DNA from: Fimbriimonadaceae bacterium
GTDB taxonomy: Bacteria > Armatimonadota > Fimbriimonadia > Fimbriimonadales > Fimbriimonadaceae
NCBI GenBank assembly: GCA_019694835.1
Contig: JAIBBE010000145.1
Coordinates: 1 to 64,000 of the forward strand
DNA: 64,000 bases
Direction of reading: 5' to 3'
Shown: piece after piece, positions 42,329 through 51,134 of the stretch
How the letters are laid out: every line of letters begins with the position of its first letter
Numbering within the stretch: position 1 is the stretch's first letter
Translations under genes and position numbers: made by a program
The notes under the pieces: model-generated
Told to the model about the DNA's origin: nothing
Seen by the model: only the letters and a program-made list of their open reading frames with translations
Database searches by the model: none

Positions 42329-43066
42329 ATGGGGGTTGTGGAGCGCTTGCATAAAGTAATTGCCGCGTCCGGGCTATGCAGCCGCCGCAAAGCCGAGGAG
42401 TTGATCGCGGAAGGGCGAGTCCAGGTCAACGGCGAGTTCGTCGTCATCCCTGGCACCAAGGTCACCGAGGCCGACGAAGTGCGCGTCGATGGCGAGGTGC
42501 TCAAGTCGCAGAAGCTCGCCTACGTCCTCATGAACAAGCCCAAAGGTGTCGTCACGACCCTCAGCGACCCCCAAAAGCGCCCGACCGTCAGCCGCTTCCT
42601 GCCCGACATCGGAGCCGCCCTCAAGCCAGTCGGCCGCCTCGACATGGACACCGACGGCCTCCTCCTCTTCACCAACGACGGCGAACTCGCGGCTCGGCTG
42701 ACCCACCCGCGCTATGCCGTGGAGAAGGAGTACGTCGCCGTCGTCACCGGCCCCGTGACCGAGAAAGCCCTGAAGCAGCTTCGCGACGGCGTCTACATCG
42801 AAGACGGCAAAACCGCCCCCGCTATGGTCCGCGCCAGCAACTACGACCCCCGCCGCAACACCACCCGCCTCGAGATCGTCATTCACGAAGGCCGCAATCG
42901 CCAGATTCGCCAGATGTGCGACGTCGTCGGAAACCCCGTCCTCGAACTCCGCCGCGTCCGCATCGGCTCCATCCGCCTCCGCGACATGCGCCCCGGCATG
43001 TGCCGGATTCTGGGGAAGAAAGAGGTCGACGCGTTGCGTGCGTTGGTCGGGTTGGAACAAGGCTGA
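42329..43066 (+). CDS. 23S/16S rRNA pseudouridine synthase (RluB/RsuA family)
   Basis: The 245-residue protein has an S4 RNA-binding domain (RLHKVIAASGLCSRRKAEELIAEGRVQVNGEFV). The catalytic domain has VGRLDMDTDGLLLFTNDGELAARLTHP with the nucleophilic Asp, and then HEGRNRQIRQMCDVVGNPVLEL. It isomerises a uridine in ribosomal RNA. It is divergent from ribE with 27 bp between starts. Confidence 0.92.
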   Translation: MGVVERLHKVIAASGLCSRRKAEELIAEGRVQVNGEFVVIPGTKVTEADEVRVDGEVLKSQKLAYVLMNKPKGVVTTLSDPQKRPTVSRFLPDIGAALKPVGRLDMDTDGLLLFTNDGELAARLTHPRYAVEKEYVAVVTGPVTEKALKQLRDGVYIEDGKTAPAMVRASNYDPRRNTTRLEIVIHEGRNRQIRQMCDVVGNPVLELRRVRIGSIRLRDMRPGMCRILGKKEVDALRALVGLEQG

Positions 43067-43067
43067 A

Positions 43068-43496
43068 ATGTCTGGCAACAAGGTCGGCAGCGACGCGTTG
43101 GCACTTGTGGAGTCCCATTTGGAGAAGCACCCATCGCTGAACGTTATCCGCTCACCGGGGCGAGTAACCGTGCAAGCGCCACCGGGCGAAGGCTTCGATG
43201 TCGAACTGGTGATTGATGGAGCTGTAGCTACCATTTTCGCGGGCGGTTGGCATGATCACTTTGTTGATCCCGAGGAGGCCGCCGCGACCTTCATGTGGCT
43301 TCTCACCACCGCCACTCGAATCGTCTTACGCTATCGCGGCAAGCACCAGATTGGATGGCGACTGGAGTGGTTTTCTGGGGGGACGTGGGTTTCAAATGGG
43401 TTCGGACGCATTCTCGTGCCCGTAGGATTCTGGCTCCCGGTGACCGAGGTGATTCTGCAGAACAACTTGGTGCCGGCGCCTGACAGCAGGGGCTGA
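43068..43496 (+). CDS. Hypothetical protein
   Basis: A 142-residue protein starting at ATG 43068, one base after the pseudouridine synthase stop. It begins SGNKVGSDALALVESHLEKHPSL and continues with strands such as FDVELVIDGAVATIFAGGWHDHF. It appears globular, with no signal peptide or membrane helix, and is not recognised. The tight spacing suggests co-transcription with the rRNA enzyme. Confidence 0.6.
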   Translation: MSGNKVGSDALALVESHLEKHPSLNVIRSPGRVTVQAPPGEGFDVELVIDGAVATIFAGGWHDHFVDPEEAAATFMWLLTTATRIVLRYRGKHQIGWRLEWFSGGTWVSNGFGRILVPVGFWLPVTEVILQNNLVPAPDSRG

Positions 43497-43946
43497 CATT
43501 GGTGGGCTTTTGCCACCATAAGCAAGAGGCGGAAATATCCCTCACGCAGTGAGGGGATGGGATACCGGTTATCGGGCTCTTCGCCAGCAGGACGAGGACA
43601 TCCTTTCAAAGTTTTGCAAGAGGATTCTGCCGAAAAAACCTTGTCTCACGATGCAGTAAATGACGCCTGATTCGTAGGATAGGGGCAAAGGACATTGTCT
43701 TCCCAACTGGGGACGCCCAAATGTTGATGCGCCGTAACGCCGAAGGTGTTTGCCTATGCCATTCTTATGGCTCGGGCTCATAGCCATCAACCCAATGTAC
43801 TTTCGCCGTCCCGGCGATTCCCGATTCCAACCGCAGGCGCCCGGAATCGCCGAGACGGCGAAAGTACATTGGCAAAGGGGCTGGTTCCCATTTCGTTCCT
43901 CCTCCGTCACAATGAGGATCCAGGCTCTCCGGGACCGTGGTGGCGG
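43497..43946. other. Intergenic stretch between convergent genes
   Basis: No plausible gene is seen in these 450 bp. The stretch holds a small hairpin (CCCTCACGCAGTGAGGG near 43540) and the large inverted repeat at 43792-43872. Confidence 0.6.
43792..43872. terminator. 30-bp-arm inverted repeat between convergent genes
   Basis: CCAATGTACTTTCGCCGTCC...GATTCC (43792-43821) pairs with 43843-43872 (GGAATCGCC...GTACATTGG) with one mismatch. It could form a long hairpin between the hypothetical gene ending at 43496 and the VOC gene ending at 43947. It may be another palindromic element or a bidirectional terminator. Confidence 0.7.
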
Positions 43947-44432
43947 CTACCCGCGGAGCGCGGCCTCGATGGTGGCGATGTCGATCTTCTTCATCTCCAT
44001 CATCGCCTCGAATGCCCGCTTCGACGCGGCGCGATCGGGGTCAGAGAGGGCGTCGTTGAGGACGGAGGGGGTGATTTGCCAGGAGACGCCCCACTTGTCC
44101 TTGCACCAGCCGCACATGCTTTCCTCGCCGCCGTTGCCGACGATCGCGTTCCAGTAGCGGTCGGTCTCCTCCTGGTCTTTGGTCTCGACCTGGAACGAAA
44201 AAGCCTCGTTGTGCTTGAACGCCGGACCGCCATTCAGCCCCATGCAAGGGATGCCCATCACGTTGAACCAGACGACGATTGGGTCGCCTTCTTTGCCTGA
44301 CGGGTAATCCGCAGGAGCCCGGTCCACCTGGCCAACGCTCGAATCGGGGAAGGTCTTGGCGTAGAAGTTGGCGGCTTCCTCGGCATCGCCGTCGTACCAG
44401 AGGCAAACAGTGTTCTTGGCGCGTGTGCTCAT
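43947..44432 (-). CDS. PhnB-like VOC (glyoxalase-fold) protein
   Basis: The 161-residue protein has the 3-demethylubiquinone/PhnB pattern: LWYDGDAEEAANFYAKTFPDSSVG, FNVMGIPCMGLNGGPAFKHNEAFSFQVE, and CGWCKDKWGVSWQITPSVL. Such proteins often resemble metal-binding VOC enzymes of unknown substrate. The ATG at 44432 starts the recognised domain; the open frame upstream to 44609 does not look coding. Confidence 0.88.
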   Translation of the reverse strand: MSTRAKNTVCLWYDGDAEEAANFYAKTFPDSSVGQVDRAPADYPSGKEGDPIVVWFNVMGIPCMGLNGGPAFKHNEAFSFQVETKDQEETDRYWNAIVGNGGEESMCGWCKDKWGVSWQITPSVLNDALSDPDRAASKRAFEAMMEMKKIDIATIEAALRG

Positions 44433-44497
44433 GTCACTCCATACGTCTTCGAGGTCCCCGCAGATTGCCGCCCTCACCCAATTCGGTTGCTCTTGAC

Positions 44498-45310
44498 CTA
44501 GGGGTCTGAAGGCGGTGTCAAGGCGTCCCAGTCCGGCTCGGGGAGGGCGAGTTCTTCCTTGAGGCGCAGCAGATCTTCGTTGGTCCACTGGTCTTGGGAC
44601 ACGTGGCACATGTACGCAAGGATCACCATGCCCTGGCGCTGTGCGGGAGTGATGCTCCGGGCGAAGTCAGAGTTCTCCCGCCAAGCTCCGCCGACCACGG
44701 CATAGAGTCTCGCGAACGCTTCGCGTCGACGCTCCAGGGGCACGGTTTCTTTCTTAAAGAAGGCCGCCCAATCGTCGGGGAGTTCCTCCTTCGTGAGTCG
44801 CGTGAATTCGTTGAGGAGGACCTGATCCTTGCCCGACATGACGAGCTTTCCCGAATCTGGGTCAGGGTCGGTCGGGACCAGGTTCTCAGCCTCGACCATG
44901 ATGATGTTGAGGTTCTCACTTGGGTTGCCGTAGGCCAGGGACAGGAGGACCATGGCCACCTGGTGACGGAGGCTGCGTTCCTCGAAGGCGCGGACCTGGG
45001 TCGGGGTCAAGTCCGGGTGGCTAAACGCCGATGGCTGGATCGGCGTGCCCTTCTTCACCATCTCTTCAGCGACGAAGTCGTAGATCGAATCGAACGCCGT
45101 CCAGCGTTCCTTTATGCGAGCGGTGGAGTTGGCGGCGAGGCTGAACGCGCTCGGTATCAGGTTGCGGGCGGAACCGACGCTGGCGAAGAGGTTATATTGG
45201 TATTGTTCGTCGGGGGCCATGGCAAGATAACTTGTACCCGGAATCGGGAGCGCCTTCGTGTTGATTTGTCTGAGCGCATCCTCACTGCTCAAATTGCACC
45301 AGAATCTCAC
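44498..45310 (-). CDS. Hypothetical protein
   Basis: A 270-residue protein with no recognised family, helical and charged with no membrane segment. The GTG at 45310 is the longest start; ATG 45220 (MAPDEQYQYNLFASVGS) begins the better-looking domain. Features include AFEERSLRHQVAMVLLSLAYGNPSENLN. It lies between the VOC gene and another unknown gene. Confidence 0.55.
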   Translation of the reverse strand: MRFWCNLSSEDALRQINTKALPIPGTSYLAMAPDEQYQYNLFASVGSARNLIPSAFSLAANSTARIKERWTAFDSIYDFVAEEMVKKGTPIQPSAFSHPDLTPTQVRAFEERSLRHQVAMVLLSLAYGNPSENLNIIMVEAENLVPTDPDPDSGKLVMSGKDQVLLNEFTRLTKEELPDDWAAFFKKETVPLERRREAFARLYAVVGGAWRENSDFARSITPAQRQGMVILAYMCHVSQDQWTNEDLLRLKEELALPEPDWDALTPPSDP

Positions 45311-45518
45311 CCTAAAGATTTCAGGCGGTGTGCCGATAACTTGAATATCGGGGTCTGTTCCGACTCAGTGATATAGGAGAATGGCAGGCCTCTCTGAGCA
45401 ATCAGGGGGGCCGCTCCTTTTTGCGGTTGCACTTCTTTGCCTATTCTTCGGCTGGGGGCAACTGACCATGGGGCGCAAAAACTCATCACTGTGGCGTCGC
45501 TCTTGTTATACTCACGCC

Positions 45519-46052
45519 ATGAGTGTCGACCCCAATCAGATTCCCGCCGCGTTCGGAGACAACCGCCAGGCGGAAGTGTGGAGCAAGGAGCCGCTGGAGC
45601 GAGCAAGGCCGTTCTGGGAAGCGCTGGAGTGGCTTGACGCAGGGCATTGGAAGAACTTCGTCGACGCCGACCGCGCCGCGTTTCTGCGCAAGGGCATCCT
45701 CGAGGGCATCGCGTCGACTTGTGCGGATTTTGCCCGGCAGTGGGAGGCTGACGGCACGTGGCGCAACCCGAAGTGGCCTCTGTGGGCGATGAACCAGACC
45801 AACGCCGACGATCCGGACTGCCTGTACCGCACCGGCATCATCCCACCCCGGCTGGCTTGTTGGCCCCAGGGTCAGCCCTACCCCACCGACATGGTCGAGC
45901 TTGCGGCGATGATGGATGAGTTCAAGACCTGGATGACCACCCCCGCTGGTCGCGCCAAGTTTTCCGAAACCGAGGCCCAGCAGACCGCGCAAGGCGCAGA
46001 GGTCATCGGCCAGCTCGCCTGGGATCAGCTCTCGGGTGAGCATCGGGGGTAG
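45519..46052 (+). CDS. Hypothetical protein
   Basis: A 177-residue protein starting at ATG 45519 (SVDPNQIPAAFGDNRQAEVW). An in-frame ATG at 45381 has an AGGAG site, but the 46 extra residues (with a hydrophobic run) seem unlike the rest. A TTATACT box lies 11-17 bases upstream of 45519. The protein is soluble and Trp-rich (WPLWAMNQTNADDPDCLYRTGIIPPRLACWPQG). Not recognised. Confidence 0.55.
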   Translation: MSVDPNQIPAAFGDNRQAEVWSKEPLERARPFWEALEWLDAGHWKNFVDADRAAFLRKGILEGIASTCADFARQWEADGTWRNPKWPLWAMNQTNADDPDCLYRTGIIPPRLACWPQGQPYPTDMVELAAMMDEFKTWMTTPAGRAKFSETEAQQTAQGAEVIGQLAWDQLSGEHRG

Positions 46053-46073
46053 CGGGAGGGCTGGACTGGTCAG

Positions 46074-46844
46074 CTAGCGTGGGAGCATGTATTCGATCGT
46101 GAGGGTGGCGCCCTTGCCACTTGGTGGACTTGAGACGATGACGTCGCCTGCGTTTACCTCGCCATGCATAGCGTTGCAACATAAAGGCATGCGGTGATTG
46201 GTACCCGGGTAGCCACCGACCTGCCGATGGAAGTCTCCGCTGATGATTCGAATAGACTTCATTCCCTTCTCTTGCGCAGCCTGGAATTCTTGGTGAAGCG
46301 CTCTCCGGAAGTCGTCGGTAGTCGGCATCATGTTGGGGCTCCTTTCTCGTTGTTTCTTCGTCGGGGTTGGTGCTCGTCTGCCCGTGGGTCGCTGACCGTT
46401 TAGCTCGGGGCGCAGTGCATTCAGGAGGTGATTCTCGACCTCGTTGAGGTCACGTGTCGCGTGGAACCAGAGGCTCAGCGGCGTACCCGCCTTGGCGTAG
46501 GCTAAGACCGTTGCGTTGATCTTGCAGTTCGTGCTTTGACCATCGCTGTGGCAGTTTCGCGCGTGGATATGGCCATAACCGACCGGTCCCCACCGCTTCG
46601 CAAAGTCGCGTGCCTGGCCGACATATACGACGCGGCCATTCAGAGTTAGACAATAGATTCCCGGGCTCGGTGGACCGGGCACTCGGAGCGTGCAAAAGGG
46701 CCCGTCCGCATACCGGTTGCCCCGAACCCCTGCGGGAAGTTCGTATACGAATTCGATGATCCGTCCGGTTGTATCGCGTTCAGGGACAAGGTCGCAGACG
46801 AAATCGAATGCATAGCCGCAAACGTCTAGGCTGGGGTTGGCCAT
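46074..46844 (-). CDS. GIY-YIG nuclease-like protein with GELH-type C-terminal domain
   Basis: Residues about 60-150 resemble a GIY-YIG nuclease: GIYCLTLNGRVVYVGQARDFAKRW, then H/N-rich residues and the conserved Glu in EVENHLLNALRPELNGQ. The C-terminal domain (about 175-256) has ISGDFHRQVGGYPGTNHRMPLCCNAMHGEV, a pattern also seen as small stand-alone proteins of unknown function. The start overlaps the upstream gene by 19 bp. This and the HTH-type partner look like a mobile or restriction-type unit. Activity is inferred from motifs. Confidence 0.7.
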   Translation of the reverse strand: MANPSLDVCGYAFDFVCDLVPERDTTGRIIEFVYELPAGVRGNRYADGPFCTLRVPGPPSPGIYCLTLNGRVVYVGQARDFAKRWGPVGYGHIHARNCHSDGQSTNCKINATVLAYAKAGTPLSLWFHATRDLNEVENHLLNALRPELNGQRPTGRRAPTPTKKQRERSPNMMPTTDDFRRALHQEFQAAQEKGMKSIRIISGDFHRQVGGYPGTNHRMPLCCNAMHGEVNAGDVIVSSPPSGKGATLTIEYMLPR

Positions 46845-47356
46845 GATGCGGCTACCACCAAGGTTCTTTCGGCCAGTCGATTTTTTCGCGCTTGTGCAGA
46901 AGCGCTTGCGAACTCGTCGACCTCAGTAACGTCGCAACCTGAGCTGGGAAGGCCCGCATGCTTCGTGACCACAAAGGCTGTCAACGTGGGCCAGCCACGA
47001 ACTCTGCAGTGAGCTTGAATCACCTCAAGTCCTTTGCGCAAGGTGCGATGATGGACTCCGACAGCCTCGCCCAACTGCTGGTAAGTAATCGGACCACGCT
47101 TCAGTACATCCCATTCGCTTCTAAGTTGCCGATAAATGTCCTTCGAAAGTCCCCACGCCCTCGGGGTGTAGTCGGCACCGGTCGCTTCGCAGTGAATCTT
47201 ATTGGACGCTGCCTTAGCGGGCTTTCCTTCCATTCGGGATTTCGTGCGTTTGGGTGCTCCTTGATTCAGGTAGTCGGTAACCGAGAGGCCGAGGCGGTCT
47301 GCCCGCTGTTCGAATAGCCGATAAGCCTCGTCGCTGAGGTGTACGGTATGTGCCAT
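46826..47356 (-). CDS. Putative DNA-binding partner protein (RHH-like start, HTH-like middle)
   Basis: The 176-residue protein begins HTVHLSDEAYRLFEQRADRLGLSVTDYLNQ, resembling ribbon-helix-helix antitoxins. The middle has GPITYQQLGEAVGVHHRTLRKGLEVIQ, a good helix-turn-helix. It is followed by RGWPTLTAFVVTKHAGLPSSG, a block I associate with small proteins near restriction-type genes. Its stop overlaps the GIY-YIG gene, so the two are translated together. Confidence 0.55.
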   Translation of the reverse strand: MAHTVHLSDEAYRLFEQRADRLGLSVTDYLNQGAPKRTKSRMEGKPAKAASNKIHCEATGADYTPRAWGLSKDIYRQLRSEWDVLKRGPITYQQLGEAVGVHHRTLRKGLEVIQAHCRVRGWPTLTAFVVTKHAGLPSSGCDVTEVDEFASASAQARKNRLAERTLVVAASWPTPA

Positions 47357-47525
47357 GGTATCTTACAGTATACCGTAGACTCCTTGTCCTTAACCAGTCG
47401 ATTTTCGGCGCACGGCCAGCCCCCACCCTAGGGTTTCGCGCTGGTCGGCCCAGTGCAAGGCTGAGATGTTTGGCGACGAAGTCCGCGAGTCGACACGGGC
47501 CAGCCCATTGGTCCAAAATCGAAGA

Positions 47526-47885
47526 GTGGCCACTCTCATTTGCATCATCATCGGGTTAATCGCGGGCATCAGCAGCGGTCTCTTTGGCATTGGCGGTGGC
47601 ATCGTCATCGTTCCCATGCTCATTTTCGCCTTCGAATTCGGCCAGCGAAAGGCGCAGGGCACGTCCCTCGTCGCCTTGCTGGCTCCGGTTGGCTTACTGG
47701 GCCTCTGGAACTACGTCAAAGCAGACCAAGCTGATCTTGGAAAGGGGGCATGGATTGCGGGCGGATTTGTTCTTGGTGCCTTCTTCGGCTCAAAGATTGC
47801 CGTGGGCCTCGATGACGCCCTAATGCGCAAACTCTTCGCCGGTTTTCTCGTACTCATTGCCATCTTCCTCTTCTTCAAGAAATAG
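47526..47885 (+). CDS. Half-size TauE/SafE-family membrane protein
   Basis: About 119 residues from GTG 47526 give four hydrophobic helices with ISSGLFGIGGGIVIVPMLIF, the TauE/SafE signature. Full-length sulfite-exporter-type proteins have two such halves (about 250 residues). The half-size form probably dimerises. It ends one base before the tubulin-like gene's end on the other strand. Confidence 0.8.
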   Translation: MATLICIIIGLIAGISSGLFGIGGGIVIVPMLIFAFEFGQRKAQGTSLVALLAPVGLLGLWNYVKADQADLGKGAWIAGGFVLGAFFGSKIAVGLDDALMRKLFAGFLVLIAIFLFFKK

Positions 47886-47886
47886 C

Positions 47887-50800
47887 CTAATCCTTTAGCA
47901 ACAGCACACAACCACAACTAGGACAAACGGCAGGCACCTGATCCGGCTGAGTTTCGTCGGCGAGGAAGGCGCCGCACTCGGGACTGGGGCAGTAGTAACC
48001 GTTAAGACGACTCTCACCATCCCGCCTCAGATACTGGTCAACGGTGGGAAGCTGGGAGAATCTCGCTTTCCAAGCCGGAAGTAAACCTGGCACGGCCTTG
48101 ACGAGTACGAGCAGAAGCTGATAGGCATCTTTTGGAGCGACCGGGTTGCCCGCCAGCGACAAGTTGAACTTTGCGACGTTGTTCTTGAAGTCGTCAAAGC
48201 TAAGGGCGATGTCGTCCATCGACTTCGAACGCATTTCTTCTTCCAGTGCATTCTTAAGCGCCATCGCCGCACTTGGTCGCTCGTACAGTCGGAATGCCGC
48301 GTCATCGAGATCATGCGAGAGTTCGATCGGCCCGCCCTCCTCACCAGGATGCAAAGGTTTGAAATCAAAGATGAGCGGCGAGTCACCGGCACCACGAATC
48401 CGACCCAGCGCTATACCGGCGAGGATTCGCGCGACATTGAGGCTGCGCTCGGGGTATGAGAACGGCCCATCAAGCGGCCGCCAGCGGATGTTCTTGCCAC
48501 TGCGGGAGTGGTAGGTTCTGCCATCCGAACGCATCCGATCGCGGTAATGGGCGCGGAACGTGGAATCGATATCGGGGTTGAAACCAGCGATCATCGAAAG
48601 TGAGAAGGTAGAGCGGGCCTGCATAAACACGACGCGGTGCGGCTCGAGCAACTCCTCGAAAAACGCAACCTTGGGTTCGATGCGCTGACGCAGTTTGTAT
48701 CCATTGGAACCCTCACCTGCTGAACGCGCTCCGCGGAAGAAAGCGAACGTCGGGTGGTGCAACGCACCTTTGCCCCCAGTACCACGCACGATGGGGTTTC
48801 GGTTATCGCTAACGTCCAAGAAACCGGACGACTTTCGCCATACTTCGTCAATCACGGTATCTGGATCGGGCTGGGCATAGAGACGATCGAGGGCATTGAT
48901 TTGAAGCAACGGTTCGAAGTAGCCCCTCGAAAGACTGGCCAGTGCCATCGCATCGTTATTCCGTACCGGTTTCGGCTGATTCTGCTCAGCAGCCGTAATC
49001 GGATCATCGAAGAAACTCTCATCGCGCGGGGCAAGGAGCTGATCGGCAATCCAGGTCCAACCCCGCACGACCTTGCGTCGCGCAAATGCCTCACCTTGGT
49101 AGCCGGGACCGATGTCTTTGGAGCCATCGTGCTTGACATCGGAGAGAATCCGCTCGTAATCGCGACCAATGGTCGTCATCGCATCGTAAAGGAGCTCGCC
49201 GTTGATGTCCGGCTCACGCTCATTGAGAACGTCATGACGCGATTGCAATTCGAGAGCCAGCGAATCTCCCCATCGGCTGATCCCATAGAACTCGTGCGTT
49301 AGTCGCTTCTTGAGGCGTACACAAAGTTCAATAATCTGATTACAAAGGTTGGCTTCGTATGGCTCACAAGCCAAACCAATCCGTGCCTCCCAGTATTCCA
49401 TCGAAGCATCGCGGTACTCCTCAGAACAAATCTTTGCAGCCGTCGGTTTCCATCCGAGCTTAAGGCTGAAGGCGTTCTGGGCTTCCTCCATGCGCTGGCG
49501 AGTATGCTCGAGCATGCCACGAAGGTCTGCAAGCGGATTCTCACCCGCCGAACTTCGCATTTGGCCCAGCCACTCGGTGCAATAAGCATGAAGATGATCC
49601 GCCATGTCGCGGCACCATGCAGGGCCGCTGTCGGCGTCGGTGATTCGGTCGCGGAACATCGCTTTGACCCGCGCGATTCGGTCGTCGACCAGCTTGTCGC
49701 CATTGGCGATCACGCCATCAATGAAAACCCGAGCAATCGGGGAATCGGGCTTCACCTTATGATCGAACCCGCTCTCGAGGACGGTTTCCGAATCCATGAC
49801 CTCAACCATCGCCCCCGCCAATCCCGCCGCGACGCCACGTTCCACCTGCGCCTGAATGATCTCGCTGAATGAAGGTTTGCCTTCAGGTGCCTTTCGCAGT
49901 TCGGATCGAATCTGGTCGCGTGAAAGCTCGGGCGTCACGCCGCCGCCCGCCAGACCGGGCCGCGTGATGATCAGGTCGGCCGGACCCCGCTCGACACCCG
50001 GCGTACCCTTCCAGTCGCTAATGGCCGAGGCAGCCAGCCGATAGGAGCACGCTTTCATGATGTGCTCGGACGGATACTCGATTGCAGATACGCCGAGACT
50101 GGCGAAGGTCATTGGGTTGCCTTGTCGGTCAGGTGTGCCCGCATAAACGGTAGTCGGATTGATAAGCTTTGCGCGAACCTGATCGCCCATCTGTGAGAGA
50201 GATGCGAGATAGATGAACTGGCCGTACGAACGGGTCAGCGCCTTCTCCGCTCCGGCTATACCATTAGGTGGATGGCCAAGGAAGATGCTGTCGAACGGGG
50301 CAAGGCCTTGCCGCTTCGTGCGCTCGGGTCGGGTCGGAAACTTGACATCGTATACCGCACCGCGATGATAGAAGTGGTTGAGTTCGGTCAATGCAGCATA
50401 CGCATTCGCGGTTTGAATATCGATGGGGTATGAGACGTTCGGAATTCCCAGGAGTCCGATCACATTTGCGATCTGCGAACTCACGCCGGGCCACGTGCGC
50501 AAGAAATAGCCGACATCGACAAAGCAGCCGCTGCAGGTGCCACCGGTCAAAGTGCCGCACACGAAGACCGTGACTTTGCTCTGACCCGAAGCATCTTTAT
50601 CGAAACGAATATCCGGATTCTCGCTGTAAGGAGTTCGTCCAAGAGCTTCATTTGCCGCTTGTTCGGTGAGCGACGAAAGCTCATCGAGAAGGCGTTTGAC
50701 CTCGTTTTCAAACTTGAGTAGATTTGTCCGATACATCCACGATATGCGCCCGATCATTCGCACATTTCCCGCGCCATCGGTGGACCCGTTGGCAAGGGAG

Positions 50801-51078
50801 ACGACCTGGGGGTCTTGCCATTCGTTGAAGGCCATGTCGTCGAAGTTGCCCGGATTCATAATCAGGGCCGAATACTCTTCGGTTGGGATGCCGATGCTAT
50901 GAGTGCGATCGCGCATGAGGCCAATGCTGCTCGTCACACGGGCGGTCTCAAAGGCGACCGCCTTGACCCAAGGCACCCGGTCCAGGCTCCCGTACTCGTC
51001 AACGATCCGTTGAAGGACGTCTTCGCCGACCGCCATGCCGGTACTTCCGATGCCGATGATGAGAGTCTTTTGAGCCAT
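47887..51078 (-). CDS. Giant tubulin-like (Tubulin_2-type) protein with C-terminal zinc ribbon
   Basis: The 1063-residue protein starts with a nucleotide-binding loop (TLIIGIGSTGMAVGEDVLQRI). It has VFVCGTLTGGTCSGCFVDVGYFL at 172-194, a variant of the tubulin/FtsZ GGGTGSG signature. The rest of the N-terminal third has LSSLTEQAANEALG and QFIYLASLSQMG. The central and C-terminal parts are unassigned. The tail has two Cys pairs (CPSPEC and CPSCGC), giving a zinc ribbon. It resembles the bacterial Tubulin_2 family of very large proteins of unknown role. It may polymerise or only bind GTP. No obvious partner is adjacent. Confidence 0.75.
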   Translation of the reverse strand: MAQKTLIIGIGSTGMAVGEDVLQRIVDEYGSLDRVPWVKAVAFETARVTSSIGLMRDRTHSIGIPTEEYSALIMNPGNFDDMAFNEWQDPQVVSLANGSTDGAGNVRMIGRISWMYRTNLLKFENEVKRLLDELSSLTEQAANEALGRTPYSENPDIRFDKDASGQSKVTVFVCGTLTGGTCSGCFVDVGYFLRTWPGVSSQIANVIGLLGIPNVSYPIDIQTANAYAALTELNHFYHRGAVYDVKFPTRPERTKRQGLAPFDSIFLGHPPNGIAGAEKALTRSYGQFIYLASLSQMGDQVRAKLINPTTVYAGTPDRQGNPMTFASLGVSAIEYPSEHIMKACSYRLAASAISDWKGTPGVERGPADLIITRPGLAGGGVTPELSRDQIRSELRKAPEGKPSFSEIIQAQVERGVAAGLAGAMVEVMDSETVLESGFDHKVKPDSPIARVFIDGVIANGDKLVDDRIARVKAMFRDRITDADSGPAWCRDMADHLHAYCTEWLGQMRSSAGENPLADLRGMLEHTRQRMEEAQNAFSLKLGWKPTAAKICSEEYRDASMEYWEARIGLACEPYEANLCNQIIELCVRLKKRLTHEFYGISRWGDSLALELQSRHDVLNEREPDINGELLYDAMTTIGRDYERILSDVKHDGSKDIGPGYQGEAFARRKVVRGWTWIADQLLAPRDESFFDDPITAAEQNQPKPVRNNDAMALASLSRGYFEPLLQINALDRLYAQPDPDTVIDEVWRKSSGFLDVSDNRNPIVRGTGGKGALHHPTFAFFRGARSAGEGSNGYKLRQRIEPKVAFFEELLEPHRVVFMQARSTFSLSMIAGFNPDIDSTFRAHYRDRMRSDGRTYHSRSGKNIRWRPLDGPFSYPERSLNVARILAGIALGRIRGAGDSPLIFDFKPLHPGEEGGPIELSHDLDDAAFRLYERPSAAMALKNALEEEMRSKSMDDIALSFDDFKNNVAKFNLSLAGNPVAPKDAYQLLLVLVKAVPGLLPAWKARFSQLPTVDQYLRRDGESRLNGYYCPSPECGAFLADETQPDQVPAVCPSCGCVLLLKD

Positions 51079-51134
51079 ACGCGTTCAATCAGCCGTTCTC
51101 GGCTTACGTATTGTAGGCCGTACGGGTTACGGAA

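Noticed and set aside
46074..46844. GIY-YIG protein as an intron-homing endonuclease
   Set aside because: No intron or split host gene surrounds it, and its C-terminal domain is not a homing-type DNA-binding region.
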